A DNA stretch of 64,000 bases from Triglochin maritima (GCA_963682175.1 OY821775.1:33230053-33294052), one strand, 5' to 3'. Positions 10,591 through 23,283 are shown, numbered from the stretch's first letter. Notes: generated by a model from the sequence alone, not told the origin. Program-made: numbers and translations.

Positions 10591-11709
10591 ACATGATATC
10601 AAATCTTATTTCGGACAACCATTCTTTAAACGGTCAACTGAACCTGTGTAGATATTTACCCGAGCTCAATCAAATCTTGCTTCTCATCGGTCCAAATTTC
10701 ACCAACTCTGCCAAACGGTTCCATTTTCATTGAAGCATAGAAATGCCTCATTCAAGAGACACAAACTAGACCACTAATCTTTCAAATCATTTTTACTTTT
10801 TGTGCTCTCACATTCTCAAGTCTTCGAAGCTCCAATACACTCAAAGCCAAACTTCACCACTTGCATATCAATTCCATGTCAGTATCCAAGTATGCTCAAG
10901 TATAGAGTGTTTAGTGAGTGATTCGAACTTCAACATCCAAGAATCACCAAAGCATTGTAAAGCTTCGAGGAAGCTCCCTCTCGAGTTGTGAGAGGAGAAA
11001 ATCGAGTAAGGCGAGGGTGTTCGCAAAGGCCCGTGTGATAAAGGCGTTGATCTTGACCCAGAACGGAGATCAGATAGTGAGTACATGAGCAGGGATCGCG
11101 GGATCGAATGGAACTCAAGGAGAAGACTAGACCACGGTGGTTGTGATCTAACCTCTATAAAAATCCAGCGTCAACTTGTGGTTTGCAATCTTTTATCTCT
11201 CTACATAATTTAAATTTCACATTTAGTTTGAGATAGAAGATCGTCAATCCTAACACAAATTATAAACTCTTTGAAAGAAAAAGTAAATATACTTATCTTG
11301 TAAATCCAATTCAAAGAATCAACAAGTGGCTCACCATCACAACATTCCACCTCTTCGCAGTCCACATAATCCTCCAATGCAACAACATATTCTCTCCCCA
11401 CTCAGACATCATCTTTTCATCTTCAAGATGAAAATGAATGTAAGTATGTAACTGTATATTCATCAAAATTCAATACAAAAGAGATAACCAACATGTTTCT
11501 ATCCATAAAATGATCGTTGTTATGTCTTCCTTTCCCATTATAAGCCACAATATTTTTTGTTATAGAAATGCCTATAGTCTTGCTTTTTATTAGTAGAAAT
11601 GCCCCAAGTTTGTTTCCAAAGTTTGTTTCCAAGAAAGTCAAAGTGAAAAATACCAATGACAAAATTAAAGAACACCATATATAAGGTCAATTCACAAAAG
11701 AATACTAAA
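10591..11709 (+). repeat. Unassigned stretch with probable copia LTR R/U5 fragment
   Basis: Roughly 10970-11210 has the look of a copia LTR end in plus orientation: GTAAGGCGAGGGTGTTCG, a TTGATCTTGACCCAGAACGG block, then CTCTATAAAAATCC and a TTGCAATCTTT end. The rest (10591-10960 and 11220-11709) is AT-rich without a gene. No element boundaries can be fixed. Confidence 0.4.
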
Positions 11710-14636
11710 TGATTTGTTCATTTTAATTACCACAAGTGCACGGTGTCGGTGAAGACACCGCAAGTACGGGTCGTGTCCACGAGGAGGTGTGTCAACTCTG
11801 GTTTGTTTGAAGGCAAGTGGGAAAAGAGGGGGGAAAAATTTATTACACTAAACTAGACTAAACTATGCTACGGTACACTAGTACGAAACAACAAAGAAGA
11901 TGAAAGCACGAGACTAATAACTAAACTAAGTGACTAATATAAGCAAGATGGAAATCAGGAATGTAAAATCCCTAAGGGGTGGAGTGTGTGTACACATGAA
12001 ATAAGAGGTGACTGATTGATCGTTTTATTTAAACCGCAAGTGCACGGCCGCGTTGAAGCGGTGGCAAATACGGGTCGTCCACTGGGAGCTGTGTTGACGA
12101 TTGGTTTGTTCGAAGGCGAGAGGTAAAAAGAAGGAGGGAAAGGTTGGTTACACTAAACTACACTAAGATGCAAAAAGGAAATGGAAGAAAAGCAAGAAAA
12201 CTAAACCCCAAAGGGGGTAGAGAAATAATGTGAACATAAAGAAGTGTGTGTGTGTGTTCATTAAGCTCCTCACAACATGTAGTGCATGAAATCATAAAAC
12301 TACATCCAACTTTGCCTTCACATGAGTTAAGATAAGAATACATCATTAAAACATACAAGACAATAATTGGAATGAAGCTACATGAACTCAAGTATAAAGA
12401 CTATACCCTACTATGCCTCCACATGAATTAAGATAATACTACATCATTAAAACATACAAGACATTAGCTAAGGTAAAGGCAACAAGAGCACATACACTAC
12501 AAATTGTGTTTCCAATATTAACTTCATCAATATCCTAACCTTATCATTCCCCACAAAATAGGTCCACTAATCAAAGCATAAGCTAAACTTCATTCAAGAG
12601 CATTAGCATATCAAGATAAGAGTGAAAACCCATTAGATGGTTATGGAAATCATATAAAGCTCAAGGGATAAAGATAACACACACTTAATACACTACATGA
12701 TTATATCACAAATTTCTCCACCCCCCAAATGGGGATGAAACTACTCACTACTCATTACACTAACTATATTAACAAAAGAAAGCATAATACTGAAATGAAA
12801 GTTAACTAAGAAGGCAAGAAGTATTAAAGAAACATAAAAGGAAAGGAAAGACTAAACAAACATGCACAAATTAAAAGACAAGATTAAAAGAAACTAGAAG
12901 AATTATTTTATTAACAAATGACTCAAATTGAAGGTAGCATTCTTCTCTACCTTGAGTTTTTGCTTCAAGGCTCACTCCTTAGTAGAGAGAATGCCACCAA
13001 GCAATGGGTAATTACAATGGAAGGTGAAGAGTTCTATTTATAAGCATGGAAAAAGCTAATCGGGGACAATCCCCCGATTTGGGACTAAACCAATACCAAA
13101 AATAGCCTAAACAAACCATAATATACGTCCAGGAGAAAACTTATCGGATCTGGAATGATCCAGACCGCCAATTGGCGGCCTATAGGATCCAGATCCGTCT
13201 GGATTTGTTTGTGGGCTTTGCTTCAAGTGTGTCTTGGTCTTGGATGCATCTACTCGGTCTGTTGGAGCTCCGACCCGAATCGAATTGCCAAAATACTCCC
13301 CATGATGGTGTGGAGTTTCCTGTTTTGCTCTTAGGTCCTTCTGTCTTATGATCAGGTCCTTCTCCATTGCATCTCAGTCCCTAGGTCTCACAAGTTAGTC
13401 CTTTTTTCCTGCTTTTGGGTCCTTTCATGGCTCTTCTCTTCAAACCTTTTTATTCCTGAAAACTAAACATAAAACTCGTCACGTAGCATTGCTTAGGTGT
13501 AAGATAATGGATATAAGATACATATATGAGCATGAAATGATGTCAATCAGTGACAAATGCATTCAATAGAGCACAATTGTAGGTAGTGTTGCTATGCATA
13601 ATAAGTACCTCATGGCAAGACCTATCATCCAAACCACTAACCTAAGTGATTAATATGAGCATGAAAAAGTTTGTTATTAAGAATCTAAACAAGCATAATG
13701 TACCTAAAGATTATGGCAGAAACCATCAAGTTAAGTATTCTCTTTAATTCAAACAAGCATACTAACATTTCTCGCATACAACAATATTTTGCATTCATTC
13801 CATTCTACATGACATATATAAACATCAACTGCACCGCCAAAGGGGGATAAAACTACTCACTACTCATTAAAAGAAGACAAAACAAAATTAAGATAATTAA
13901 GATAAGAAAGGGAGACATGCTAATTACTTCTACTAAGATTAAGACAAACAAAACAAGCTAAACAACCAAGCATTGAAACATTGACAACATTAAAACAAAC
14001 TATGAAGAAATATTTTATTTACATGACTCACATTACAAGTAGCATTCTTCCCCACCTTGCGTTTTGCTCCAAGTCTTACTCCAAGTACAGAGAATGCCAC
14101 CAAGCAATGGGTGAATACAAAGGAGAATGAAGAGTTCTATTTATAGTCATAGAAAAAGGCAATCAGGGACAATCCCTGGGTATGGGACTAAACACATACT
14201 ATAAATGGACATAAAACAACATAATCCATGACCCAACTAAACCATGAATGTTTGGACCAATTTGGACCGCCAATTGGTGGACTGGGACAGCCAATTGGTG
14301 GTCTGGAATGCTTGGATCGCGTCTGGATTTCAGTGGCTCGTTTCGGGTTTGATTTCTTGATGTTTGATGAACCCGATTTGGTTGTTGATGTTTGGACGCA
14401 TATCTAATTGCCAAAATACTCCTCATAATGGTTTGAAGATTCTTGATTTTCTCATTGATCCTTTTGGTTTACATCCCGGTCATTCTCTCTTGCATCTCAG
14501 TCCATGAGTCCTGCAATTAAGTCATTTTCTTTGCCTTTAAGTTCTTTTTGAGTCTCTTCTTCCCAATCCTGTTTATTCCTAGAACTTAAAAATAAGACTC
14601 ATTACGTAACATTGTTTAGGTTCAAGATAATGGATA
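11710..14636 (-). repeat. Athila-like LTR (type C), interrupted by a solo LTR
   Basis: It starts TGATTTGTTCATTTTAATTA at 11710, runs to 12012, and resumes at 13555 after the solo LTR. It has a minus-strand TATA box at 14138-14145 and imperfect CCAATTGG palindromes at 14264-14280 and 14287-14304. It stops at 14636 (GATAATGGATA), short of the expected ..GTCAATCA end. The fragment at 1-344 belongs to the same type. No internal domain adjoins it. Confidence 0.7.
12013..13549 (-). mobile_element. Solo Athila-like LTR (type A), TSD GTGAC
   Basis: A complete 1537-bp LTR reading TGATTGATCG..GTCAATCA on the plus strand, bounded by GTGAC at 12008-12012 and 13550-13554. It has a minus-strand TATA box at 13035-13042 and one palindrome GACCGCCAATTGGCGGCC at 13163-13180. 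No primer site or internal region adjoins it, so it is a solo LTR left by LTR-LTR recombination. Confidence 0.9.
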
Positions 14637-15511
14637 ATGGAACAAAAACTTTTGTCTATTGTTTTAGGGAACTACTAAATGTCGCCCCAAAACTACTTCA
14701 ATCGCCCCTTGAAATGACCTTTTTGCCATTAACAATATATTTAATACTCATATCGTCCCGTATCTTTAAACAAGGTTTTTGACTTAGTTTTAATAACATT
14801 CCTAGTACCAACACCACGAAAATGTCTGGCGAAGCACCTAGATCAGACAAAGTGACAGTACTACGTCCGTCATTGGTTTAGTGACTTTGTTAACTTCCTA
14901 AGTTAAATGATTTTCGGTTTTTGCTTGGATAAATTAGTTAAATGATTTTCGGTTTTTGCTTGGATACAATAGTTAAATGATTTTCAGTTTTTTCTTGGAT
15001 ACAATTTAACACAAGTAGAAATGACTCTCTACACCCCCCCAACTTTGTCTACTATGTCTGTTTTACTTGCACATACTTTGTATCAACATCGAAATTGAAC
15101 ATTTATCATGGAAAAAATTATTTGTCAACGATATATGCATTCGAGACTTAAATATTGTGAACTCACGACGTAAGGATGCATATTGGTACATCCAAACCGA
15201 CTAATATTCCTTTAGTATTTAATATCCATGTACCATATATAGTATAAATATGTATATTTCATGAGAACTATCCCACATTTTCTGATAACTACTATATGTA
15301 TTCGGATTTATAATCATTATATTATGTTATTGTGTAGATTGTATTTCTATTAATATTTCACAATATGATCCAATTCATACATATTTTATCGTTATGTATT
15401 GCATGTTATATCTTAATTTCAAATTAAATTTCTATATTTCAATTTAATATACGATTACTTTTTTCGTATATGAAGTAATTATTAGTTGAAGCAAAATCAA
15501 AAGGGAAATAG
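14637..15511. other. Intergenic stretch, no gene; 35-bp triplicate
   Basis: AT-rich sequence without coding potential. The only structure seen is a 35-bp unit in three tandem copies at 14901-15005. Confidence 0.45.
14901..15005. repeat. Three tandem copies of a 35-bp unit
   Basis: The units 14901-14935, 14936-14970 and 14971-15005 each begin with AGTTAAATGATTTTC and contain TTGGATA near their ends, with only a few differences. This looks like simple local duplication. Confidence 0.85.
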
Positions 15512-17485
15512 TGTTAAATCCTAAACCCTAGTTAGGAGGCTAATGCGGTTTAGTGGTGATTAGTGGGAGTTGGCTTGGCGGTGATGGTGTATAGAGGGGA
15601 GTGTGTGTGATGGTTGAGGTAAGGTGAAGTGATGGTGAGGAGATGGAAGTATGGGTGTGCTGTTTGGTTGGGTTTATTTAAAGAAAACAACAACCCTCAC
15701 CTCAGTTTTTCCCTCTCTCTCGCAGCTCACTCTTCTCCACTAACTCTCCCTCTCCTTCCTCTCTTGTTCGGTGACAGGAGGCGTGAAGGTGGTGTTGCAT
15801 CATCAACATAGGGGAGCGAAGCATAGTGGTTAGTTGTCGATGGAGAGACATTCAAAGGTTGCTGACCGGAGTAGGTTGCGGATGGAGCTCCGGTGTTCTT
15901 CGGTGAACTCAAAAGAAAGGTATAAAAAGTTCATTGCACTAGAGGTTGCTCACACAAGTGTGTCTGAGGTTTTCGTTAGTTGACGAAGGTCAGAGACCTC
16001 CTCGGAGATGAGAGGCAAGTTGTTCCTTGCAAGGCCAGGTAGTTGCTGGCTAATAATTGACCGGTGCTTGTTTGCGGTCGACCAATTTTAGCGTAATTCT
16101 CCTTATTTACCCAGCACCGGTCGAACGATGCCTTGAGCGGTCGACCGATTGTGCCTATTTTGTTGGGTTGGAGATTCTCTGTTATTTTTGGTTGAATGGA
16201 GCCCTCTTGAGTTGTTCAACCATTGCCTGGTTATTTTGGTCTGGACCAAACGTTGACCATCTAAATGGTGGACCGCTTTAAACTTTTGTCCGACCAGTAA
16301 CTTAAGTATACTGAATGTTGGTTCGACCGATCGATTTCTGGTTCGACCGACTGTTGCCATGATGATTTAGTCTTCGTCTGGGAGTTGACCATCTAAACGG
16401 TCGACCGCCCATGTGATCTTGTTTGACCATTTTGGACTTAGGTTGTGTGCCCAGGGTTCGACCGTTGTAGGTGTCTATTCGAGCATCTCCCTATCCTTCA
16501 CGAGCAATCGACCGGTTTGTCTTTTTGGTAGACCGTTTGTGCACATCACTGAATCCTTGTCCTTGTGAAGTGTCAACTTTGTCCAGAGAAACCCATGTCC
16601 ATGCCTAATACGTGAGTCGGGAGGTGACAGTAGGTGCAATGACCATGCCTGCCCATGGAATGCTGAGTGAAAAAGTGTGGATACTTGGGATGTGCAACCT
16701 CTGTATTATAGATTGTGGCATAACTTTGAGCTTGCATTGACTCCTGTTAGAGTACCAGACCTGAGAGATCACTGATCCCAATGCACGATGTTGCACGGCT
16801 CTACGAGGGGGATGACCCCGCGGACTTCGGACTGGATGAGTCGATCGACCGGCCTGCAGGCTACCGGTACGATCGACTGGCCTTTAGGGCAATGATGTGA
16901 CCCGCACGACCTTGATGGTGCCAGTGTTGGTATCCTGTGCTGAGAAATAGCCCGGTGAGGATTCCTTTGCACGACCGAGTGGCAATGGAGAGGACTGTGC
17001 GACCTTGATGGCAGCGGTGACTATCCGACGATGTATTCTGGCAGATAGCTTGGTTTTGGCATAGCCAAGTGATTGGACCGACCTAAGCGACGACTCCGTC
17101 GGTGAGGTGTTGACCACGAGGTTCAGTTGATTCTACTAACGCGGAAGTGTGGGCGCCCCTCATCGAACCCCATGATTAGTGTAGCCGCATGTGGGGTTCA
17201 TTGCGTACTCTTTGTAAAACCGTATGTGCCTACGGTAGGTCTCCGTGGGAGATCCGTTGATGGATTGTGGGATAGATGTCCTTTTTCCCCTCGGAGGGAA
17301 TATTTTATTACATTATATCATGTCATGTTGCAGTAGTATGATATGTTCCTTCATTGGAACCTTAGACAAATTTGTTATATTTGCATTTCAGGACTGCAGT
17401 AGGTTTTGGCGGGTGGCGACCTAGGACGAGAGCACTCTGGGATCTGATCCTCTATCGTATTTTCCTAGGTTGTATGAGTGCTTGT
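15512..17485 (+). repeat. Decayed Tekay/Del-type Ty3 LTR, 3' end lost
   Basis: It begins TGTTAAATCCTAAACC at 15512 and is colinear with the 5' LTR at 49784-51728. Shared features in order are a short U3 with a TATA-like TTATTTAAAG near 15675, a CT-rich leader, a cluster of CGGTCGACC-type motifs (16058-16530), and a TTTGCATTTCAGGA block followed by a GGTGGCGACC..CTGGGATCTGATCCT block (17380-17450). About 230 bp of the LTR 3' end is absent because the Athila-like element starts at 17486. Short frames inside it are not coding. Confidence 0.65.
16058..16530. promoter_or_regulatory. CGGTCGACCG-type palindrome cluster in Ty3 LTR
   Basis: Exact decamers lie at 16138-16147 and 16398-16407. About ten one- or two-base variants (GGTCGACCAA, GGTCGAACGA, GTTCGACCGA) surround them. 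The order matches 50187-50430 in the other LTR. Here the cluster lies downstream of the promoter, in the transcribed part. Confidence 0.6.
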
Positions 17486-19034
17486 TGATTGGCATCATTT
17501 CATGTTTATATTTGTATCTTATATCCATTATCTTTCACCTAAACAATGCTATGTTACGAGTTTTATGTTTAGTTTTCAGGAATAAATAGGTTTGAAGAGA
17601 AGAGCCATGAAATGACCCAAAAGCAGGAAAAAAGGACTTAATTGTGAGACCTAGGGACTGAGATGCAACGGAGAAGGACCTGATCGTAAGACCGAAAGAC
17701 CTAAGAGCAAAACAGGAAACTCCACACCATCATGGGGAGTATTTTGGCAATTCGATTCGGGTCGGAGCTCCAACAAACCAAGTAGCTGCATCCAAGACCA
17801 ACAAATACATAAAGCAAAGCCCACTACCAAAAGCAACTCGATCTGAAGTTTATAGACCGCCAATTGGCGGTCTTGGACCGCTAATTGGCGGTCCATATAG
17901 CCCCAGATCCGTTAAGCTTTCTCCTGGACTTGTATTATTATGTGTTTAGGCTATTTTTGGTATTGGTTTAGTCCCACATCGGGGGATTGTCCCCGATTAG
18001 CTTTTTCCATGCTTATAAATAGAACTCTTCACCTTCCATTGTAATTACCCATTGCTTGGTGGCATTCTCTCTACTATGGAGTGAGCCTTGAAGCAAAAAC
18101 TCAAGGTGAGAAGAATGCTACTTTCAATGTGAGTCATTTGTTAATAAAATAATTCTTTTAGTTTCTTTTAACCTTGTTTTTTAATTTGTGCATGCTTGTT
18201 TAGTCTTTCCTTTCCTTTTATGCTTCTTCAATATTTCTTGCTTGATTAGTGTAGTTTTATTTCAGTAGAATGCATCATTTTGTTAGAGTAGTTAGTTTAA
18301 AAATGTGTGAGTAGTACCATCCCCATTTGGGGGGTGGAGAAATATGTGACATAATCATGTAGTGTATTAAGTGTGTGTTATCTTTATCCCTTGAGCTTTA
18401 TATGATTTCCAACCATCTAATGGGTTTTTACTCTTATCTTTGATATGCTAATGCTCTTGAATGAAGCTTGGCTTATGCTTTGATTAGTGGACCTATTTTA
18501 TGGGGAATGATAAGGTTAGGATATGGATGAAGTTAATATTGGAAACACAATTTGTAGTGTATGTGCTGTTGTTGCCTTTACCTTAGCTAATGTCTTGTAT
18601 GTTTTAATGATGTAGTCTTATCTTAATTCATGTGGAGGCATAGTAGGGTATAGTCTTTATACTTGAGTTCATGTAGCTTCATTCCAATTATTGTCTTGTA
18701 TGTTTTAATGATGTAGTCTTATCTTCATGTGGAGGCAAAGTTGGACGTAGTTTTATGATTTCATGCACTACATGTTGTGAGGAGCTTAATGAACACACAC
18801 ACACTTCTTTATGTTCACATTATTTCTCTACCCCCTTTGGGGTTTAGTTTTCTTGCTTTTCTTCCATTTCCATTTGCACCTTAGTGTAGTTTAGTGTAAC
18901 CAACCTTTCTTCCCTTTCTTTACCTCTCGCCTTCTCATAAACCAAGTGTCGACACACATCCCAGTGGACGACCCGTATTTGCCACCGCTTCAACACGGCC
19001 GTGCACTTGCGGTTAAATATAAAACGATCAATCA
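17486..19034 (+). repeat. 5' LTR, Athila-like type A
   Basis: It runs from TGATTGGCATCATTTC to ..ACGATCAATCA, 1549 bp. The TATA box is at 18014-18020 (TATAAAT). Two palindromes, GACCGCCAATTGGCGGTC (17855-17872) and GACCGCTAATTGGCGGTC (17876-17893), lie about 120-160 bp upstream of it. Confidence 0.9.
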
Positions 19035-19040
19035 AGTTTT

Positions 19041-19058
19041 TGGCGCCATTGCCGGGGA
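19041..19058 (+). other. Primer-binding site, tRNA-Asp type
   Basis: TGGCGCCATTGCCGGGGA starts six bases after the LTR. It is complementary to the 3' end of tRNA-Asp, the primer used by plant Athila-type Ty3 elements, with one change from the usual CGTT. Confidence 0.85.
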
Positions 19059-20175
19059 GGTGCTCTGTCCAGACGTTGGTTTGGACGATTCGAGGGGTTT
19101 TTGAATTTTTGTTTCCAGTTTTCTTAGTTTCAGGGAACCACCGGATCAAGGGGAGGCTACTGGACAAGTTGGAGGACCAGAAGCTTCAAAAGGACCGCCA
19201 ATCAGCGGTTGGAGACCGCCAATTGGCGGCCTGGTAAGGGCTTCCTACTTCCAAATTTTTTCTGGTAGTTAGTGTTGTAATTTGTGTTATCTGGGAGCCC
19301 TATTTTGCATGTTGTGACTTCGCTTTTGCTCCCAGATCATTAATCACTCCCCCATTAATCAACTTGGACCATAAAACTCAAAGCAAAAGATTAGACTCAT
19401 TGCCATCTAGGTCATGCATCATGTGTAGACCTTGCATGCATTTGTCTTTTCTTTTCTATACATTTTGTTGTTGATTGCTGGCGTGAGGTACGTGCACCCA
19501 AATCTCTCATTCATGCATATTTCGATCATGCATTAGTTAGTAAGTTGCATTGGGACAAGAGTGAGAGAGCGTTTGAATTGAACGATTGATTGCTAGATCT
19601 AGGATCAAAACGCTACTAAGGAGGGGCTGTCCCATAAAAGATAAGGTGGGGGATTTCATCGCCCTTCTCTTGGCCCCAAAAACCACTCTTAATAAAGCCT
19701 TAACTAAAAGCAAGTAGACATTGGCCCTAGTATTGCGGGCGCACTAGGAGAGTAATCTAGTTGAGACCGTCATGACCTGATCGGCGTTGTCTACCTTGTC
19801 GATAGTAGGAGGTACTGGATCTCCGGATCTGGTATCACTTGCTGGGCATTGTGGTCCTCGTTGTAGGGAGGTGAGACATGTCGAGGCTAGTGACCTTGAA
19901 GTTAGGCGTCGTCTAGCTAGTTTGACCTTGAAGGACCCATTGCCTTACATTGTTTGAGTCGTGCTTGCTAGTTAGGCTTCTTCCTGATCCCTCTACCCAC
20001 GCTAGCTTTAAGGATTCTTCCCTTCCCCTCTGAGTCATCTTCTTCTCACCTTCTTCTACGTTATAGTCTCCTCCCCTTTAGACTCTCTGGTAGCGTTTTA
20101 GGGTCGAGTCGAGCACTTTTTGCGGGTTTAGCCTCGTGGTGGTGAGAGTGGTCGACTCTAGAGTTCTCTATTGTG
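19059..20175 (+). other. Untranslated leader, type A element
   Basis: About 1.1 kb without coding sequence. It holds a second palindrome pair (19193-19210 imperfect, 19214-19231 near perfect), a GCTGGCGTGAGGTACG block near 19479 that is also present near 34237, and a block near 19617-19690 (CTACTAAGGAGGGGCTGTCC) shared with the other family members. These shared blocks suggest a role in RNA packaging, splicing or translation, which is inference. Confidence 0.6.
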
Positions 20176-21707
20176 ATGGATGGTTACATGGGCGACCATC
20201 CATATTATTGTTGGGACCAGGACGATTCTCCCTGGTACTCCCAACCCATTCATCCTGGGGTGGCTCAGACTAACACCCCGTATGGTTGGGACAATCTTAA
20301 TTCTGTGACTAAGCAATCTTCATATTGGGGTAGTATGAGAGAGGCACCGACTGCTAGACCATCATCTAGTTACGTCGGATCATATGTTGGTCATCAATCT
20401 GAGACATTACAAGAACCTTTAGCCTCTTTCATGCATGTGGTAGATGACATGGGTGCACCGGTGGCTCCAGTAGCCGTACCATGTGACTGTTGTGGGTTGA
20501 GTGGTCATGTTATAGGGGAATGTCCTTATATTGCCCATGAGCCTGAGTTTGAGCACACATTTCCCAAAATGCTCATTATGACAATTACGCATCCGTGTAC
20601 AACCCGAGAGGGATGGATTCGTGGGGAGACAATTCGTATTCAAATTCTTATACATCATTTCCACCCCAGTATCCTCCTCCCGAATACCCAGAATTCTACC
20701 AACACCCCACTTCAAATCATTGGACTCATTCTCAGCCCATCAACACCCAACCCCAAAATTTCCCAAGCTCTGACTTGGACCTCATAGTTGACCGCATACC
20801 TGATTCCTTGAAACAAACTTTCCTTACGTTCATGGAAACCACTCAACAGTCCATACAAAATATGGCACTGCAAGTGAGTCAAATGTCGCAGCAATTACGT
20901 GAACGTGAGGAAAGTAACTTTTCTTGTCAACATGAGGATTCATCTTTTGCTATCGAACCGCCACCACCACATCCTTAAATTCAAAGCACAATCTTTCAAA
21001 GTCAAACTCCTAGTCAGTCTGAGGGACTTGGGGTTTCAATTCATGATCACTTGGTGGACGATTCGATCCCAATTGAGAATAACATGGACCAGTTTCATTA
21101 CGAGTCGGCACATGATTGTGCCTTATCTTCTTGTCCCGTGGCCCTTGAGCCACATGACCTTATTGTTGTACCTCCTAAGGACTCTCCTCTAGTGGATCAA
21201 GAGGTCCCTAGTCCCCTCAATTTCAAACAACCTGATGAGAGTTTGTCTCTCACTATTGTTCCTGATCATCTTGGAAATGATGGAACATCAAACAACTACA
21301 TTGCTCATGAGGGTATTAGGAGTTCCTTGGAGGATACCTTGGGTATGAGACCCACTTTTTGTTCGCCTGGTGTGTCGGACATGGCTAACGAGGTTCTTGA
21401 CCTCGTTCTGACGCACCAGCCTGTTGGTTGGAGAGTTTGGATTGACGATCATAACTTCAGCAGTGCAACGGGAGAAACTCTTCTTCCGTTGCTCCTCATT
21501 TCCCAAACTCTTGAGAGGTTCAAGCTCTTTCAGTTTGATCCTTTGAATGAGACGCCTTTGCGTCCAATTCATGAACCTCTCATTTCTCTGGTGCTCTTTG
21601 TGAAGGGGGCCCACACATGCGTATTCTGGCCCCGCGTGGTGTCATGTTCCCTTTCCAAGTGCATTGACCCACTCTTGAGATTCCCATTTGATGTCTTTGA
21701 CAAATGA
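20176..21707 (+). pseudogene. Reduced gag-derived protein: zinc knuckle plus C-terminal tail
   Basis: From the ATG at 20176 the frame reads a Gln/Ser/Pro-rich segment and a CCHC knuckle (CDCCGLSGHVIGEC, about 20490-20535). A frameshift near 20570-20600 moves to the frame that continues with a Pro/Tyr-rich stretch and a helical segment. A TAA near 20976 interrupts it, and the same frame resumes to 21707. The last 200 residues match in order the tail of the gag-protease proteins of the 32407 and 55547 elements, including HQPVGWRV (HPPIGWRV there). The capsid-type domain and protease found in those proteins are missing here. Function of the tail is unknown. Confidence 0.65.
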
Positions 21708-23283
21708 AGATGGGAACTTATGTTTGTACATAGTTATATATAAATAAATAAAAAAGAAAAAAAAGAAAGAAGTACAATAAAAGACTCTTTCAGTGAGCAT
21801 CGATTGTTGTGGGCTCCAACCCTTGTGTATTTGGGCCCCAATTCTTTCACGTATTTGTATCCCTTCTTTAGCTTCTCACAAGTTTTGAGGGAATTTGGGT
21901 TGTGTCCATCAACATAGCCGAAACTTACCTTTGTACTTCACGTTGGTGAGATCTATTCTTTTTCATGTATAACTCCATATAGTATCTTGCTCACATTCAT
22001 TGAGGACAATGCATGAACTAGTTGTGGGGGGTGTTTTACGTATGTACATAGTTGAGTCTTTTTCCTTTTATTTTGTTTTCTTTTGTTTGCATTTTTAGGG
22101 TCATGTTAGTGTGCTGCATTTAACATCGACATATCTGCTTGCCATGATCCTTGGGTGACTTGTCTTCTTTTGCTTGCCTAGTGCTTTAAAATTTTCACAT
22201 TTCTTTCAAAATCTTCATGTGTTTGCGAAAGAAAATGTTTTGTGGGTTTTGCGTCTGTTTAGCATGTGCAAAACCGTTGAGAGGCAAAGTAAAAAGAAAG
22301 CTCCCAAAATTGTCTTGAACTTGATGCATTAGGATATCTAGTACTGTGGCTTTAGGATTTATCGAGTCGTTAGGATGCACCCCAGTTTCCCTTGGGGGTG
22401 AGTAATCATAGGGTTTCAGTGCTTAAACATTTAAAGAAGTCCACCCGGAACCTAGTGAGTCAATAATTCGTGTCTGTTAAACTTAAGGAAGTTTGCTGTA
22501 GTCAAGGACCCTTTAAATCTTGTTGTGAGACATTAAGTGTAGGGGTTTTGGTTCATGTGTAGATAAGAAATAAGTGAGTATGTGTTCTCTCTTCTCACAC
22601 GGCTTCTATCACTCGGGAAAGTAGGTCTGAAGGGACTTTGTGCCTGGTGCTTTCGAGTCATCTGACTTGGGATGCGCCGACCGAACTCCCGTTACACGGG
22701 TGGTAGGGATTGCCCTATGTGGAGATTTGGGGAAAGGTGTACGTGATAGTGTAAGTCCTCATGGGTAATGATGCACGAAACCTGAATCTGGGAGAATGAA
22801 GCTCCAACTAATAAAAGAAAAAAAAATGATGAAAAGAAACAAAAAGAAAAAAAATGGTAATGCAAATAAGAACCTTAATGGACTTTACACTTTGTAGCAC
22901 TTGAGGATCTTGAGGTTATCCATGTCTTTCACTTAATTCCTTATTTAACTTGCACGAATGGTTCATTAGGCTAGGTGTGGACTGATTACCTTTATAGAGT
23001 CGGCCCGTAGGATTACCGTGTCCATTGATCGACAAAAAATTGTCCAACGAGTCGAGGTCTAGATTGAATAATGCATCTTGTTCGGATTTTGTGGGTATAT
23101 ATCCGCTGAAAACCCTCAGGAGACAACATTCCTCCTTGGCAACAAGGAGGTTTAACGGCTTGTTGCACGTGCTAAGTGCAACCGTGATTCCTATGAAAGT
23201 GAGTTAGGATTTCTTGTTTTTCATATGCTTTTTCCTTTCTTTGTTTTGTTCGAGACTAGCAAAAACTTAGGTGTGGGGGTATT
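21708..23283 (+). other. 3' noncoding region of the type A element
   Basis: About 1.6 kb without a gene. It starts with an A-rich run near 21740-21770. It contains long blocks nearly identical to 38092-39586, for example around 22190-22335. The end AGGTGTGGGGGTATT before 23284 is the polypurine tract. Confidence 0.7.

Noticed and set aside
15629..15912. Short frames that could pass for a small host gene
   Set aside because: They lie in the CT-rich transcribed part of a decayed Tekay-type LTR and have no family resemblance.
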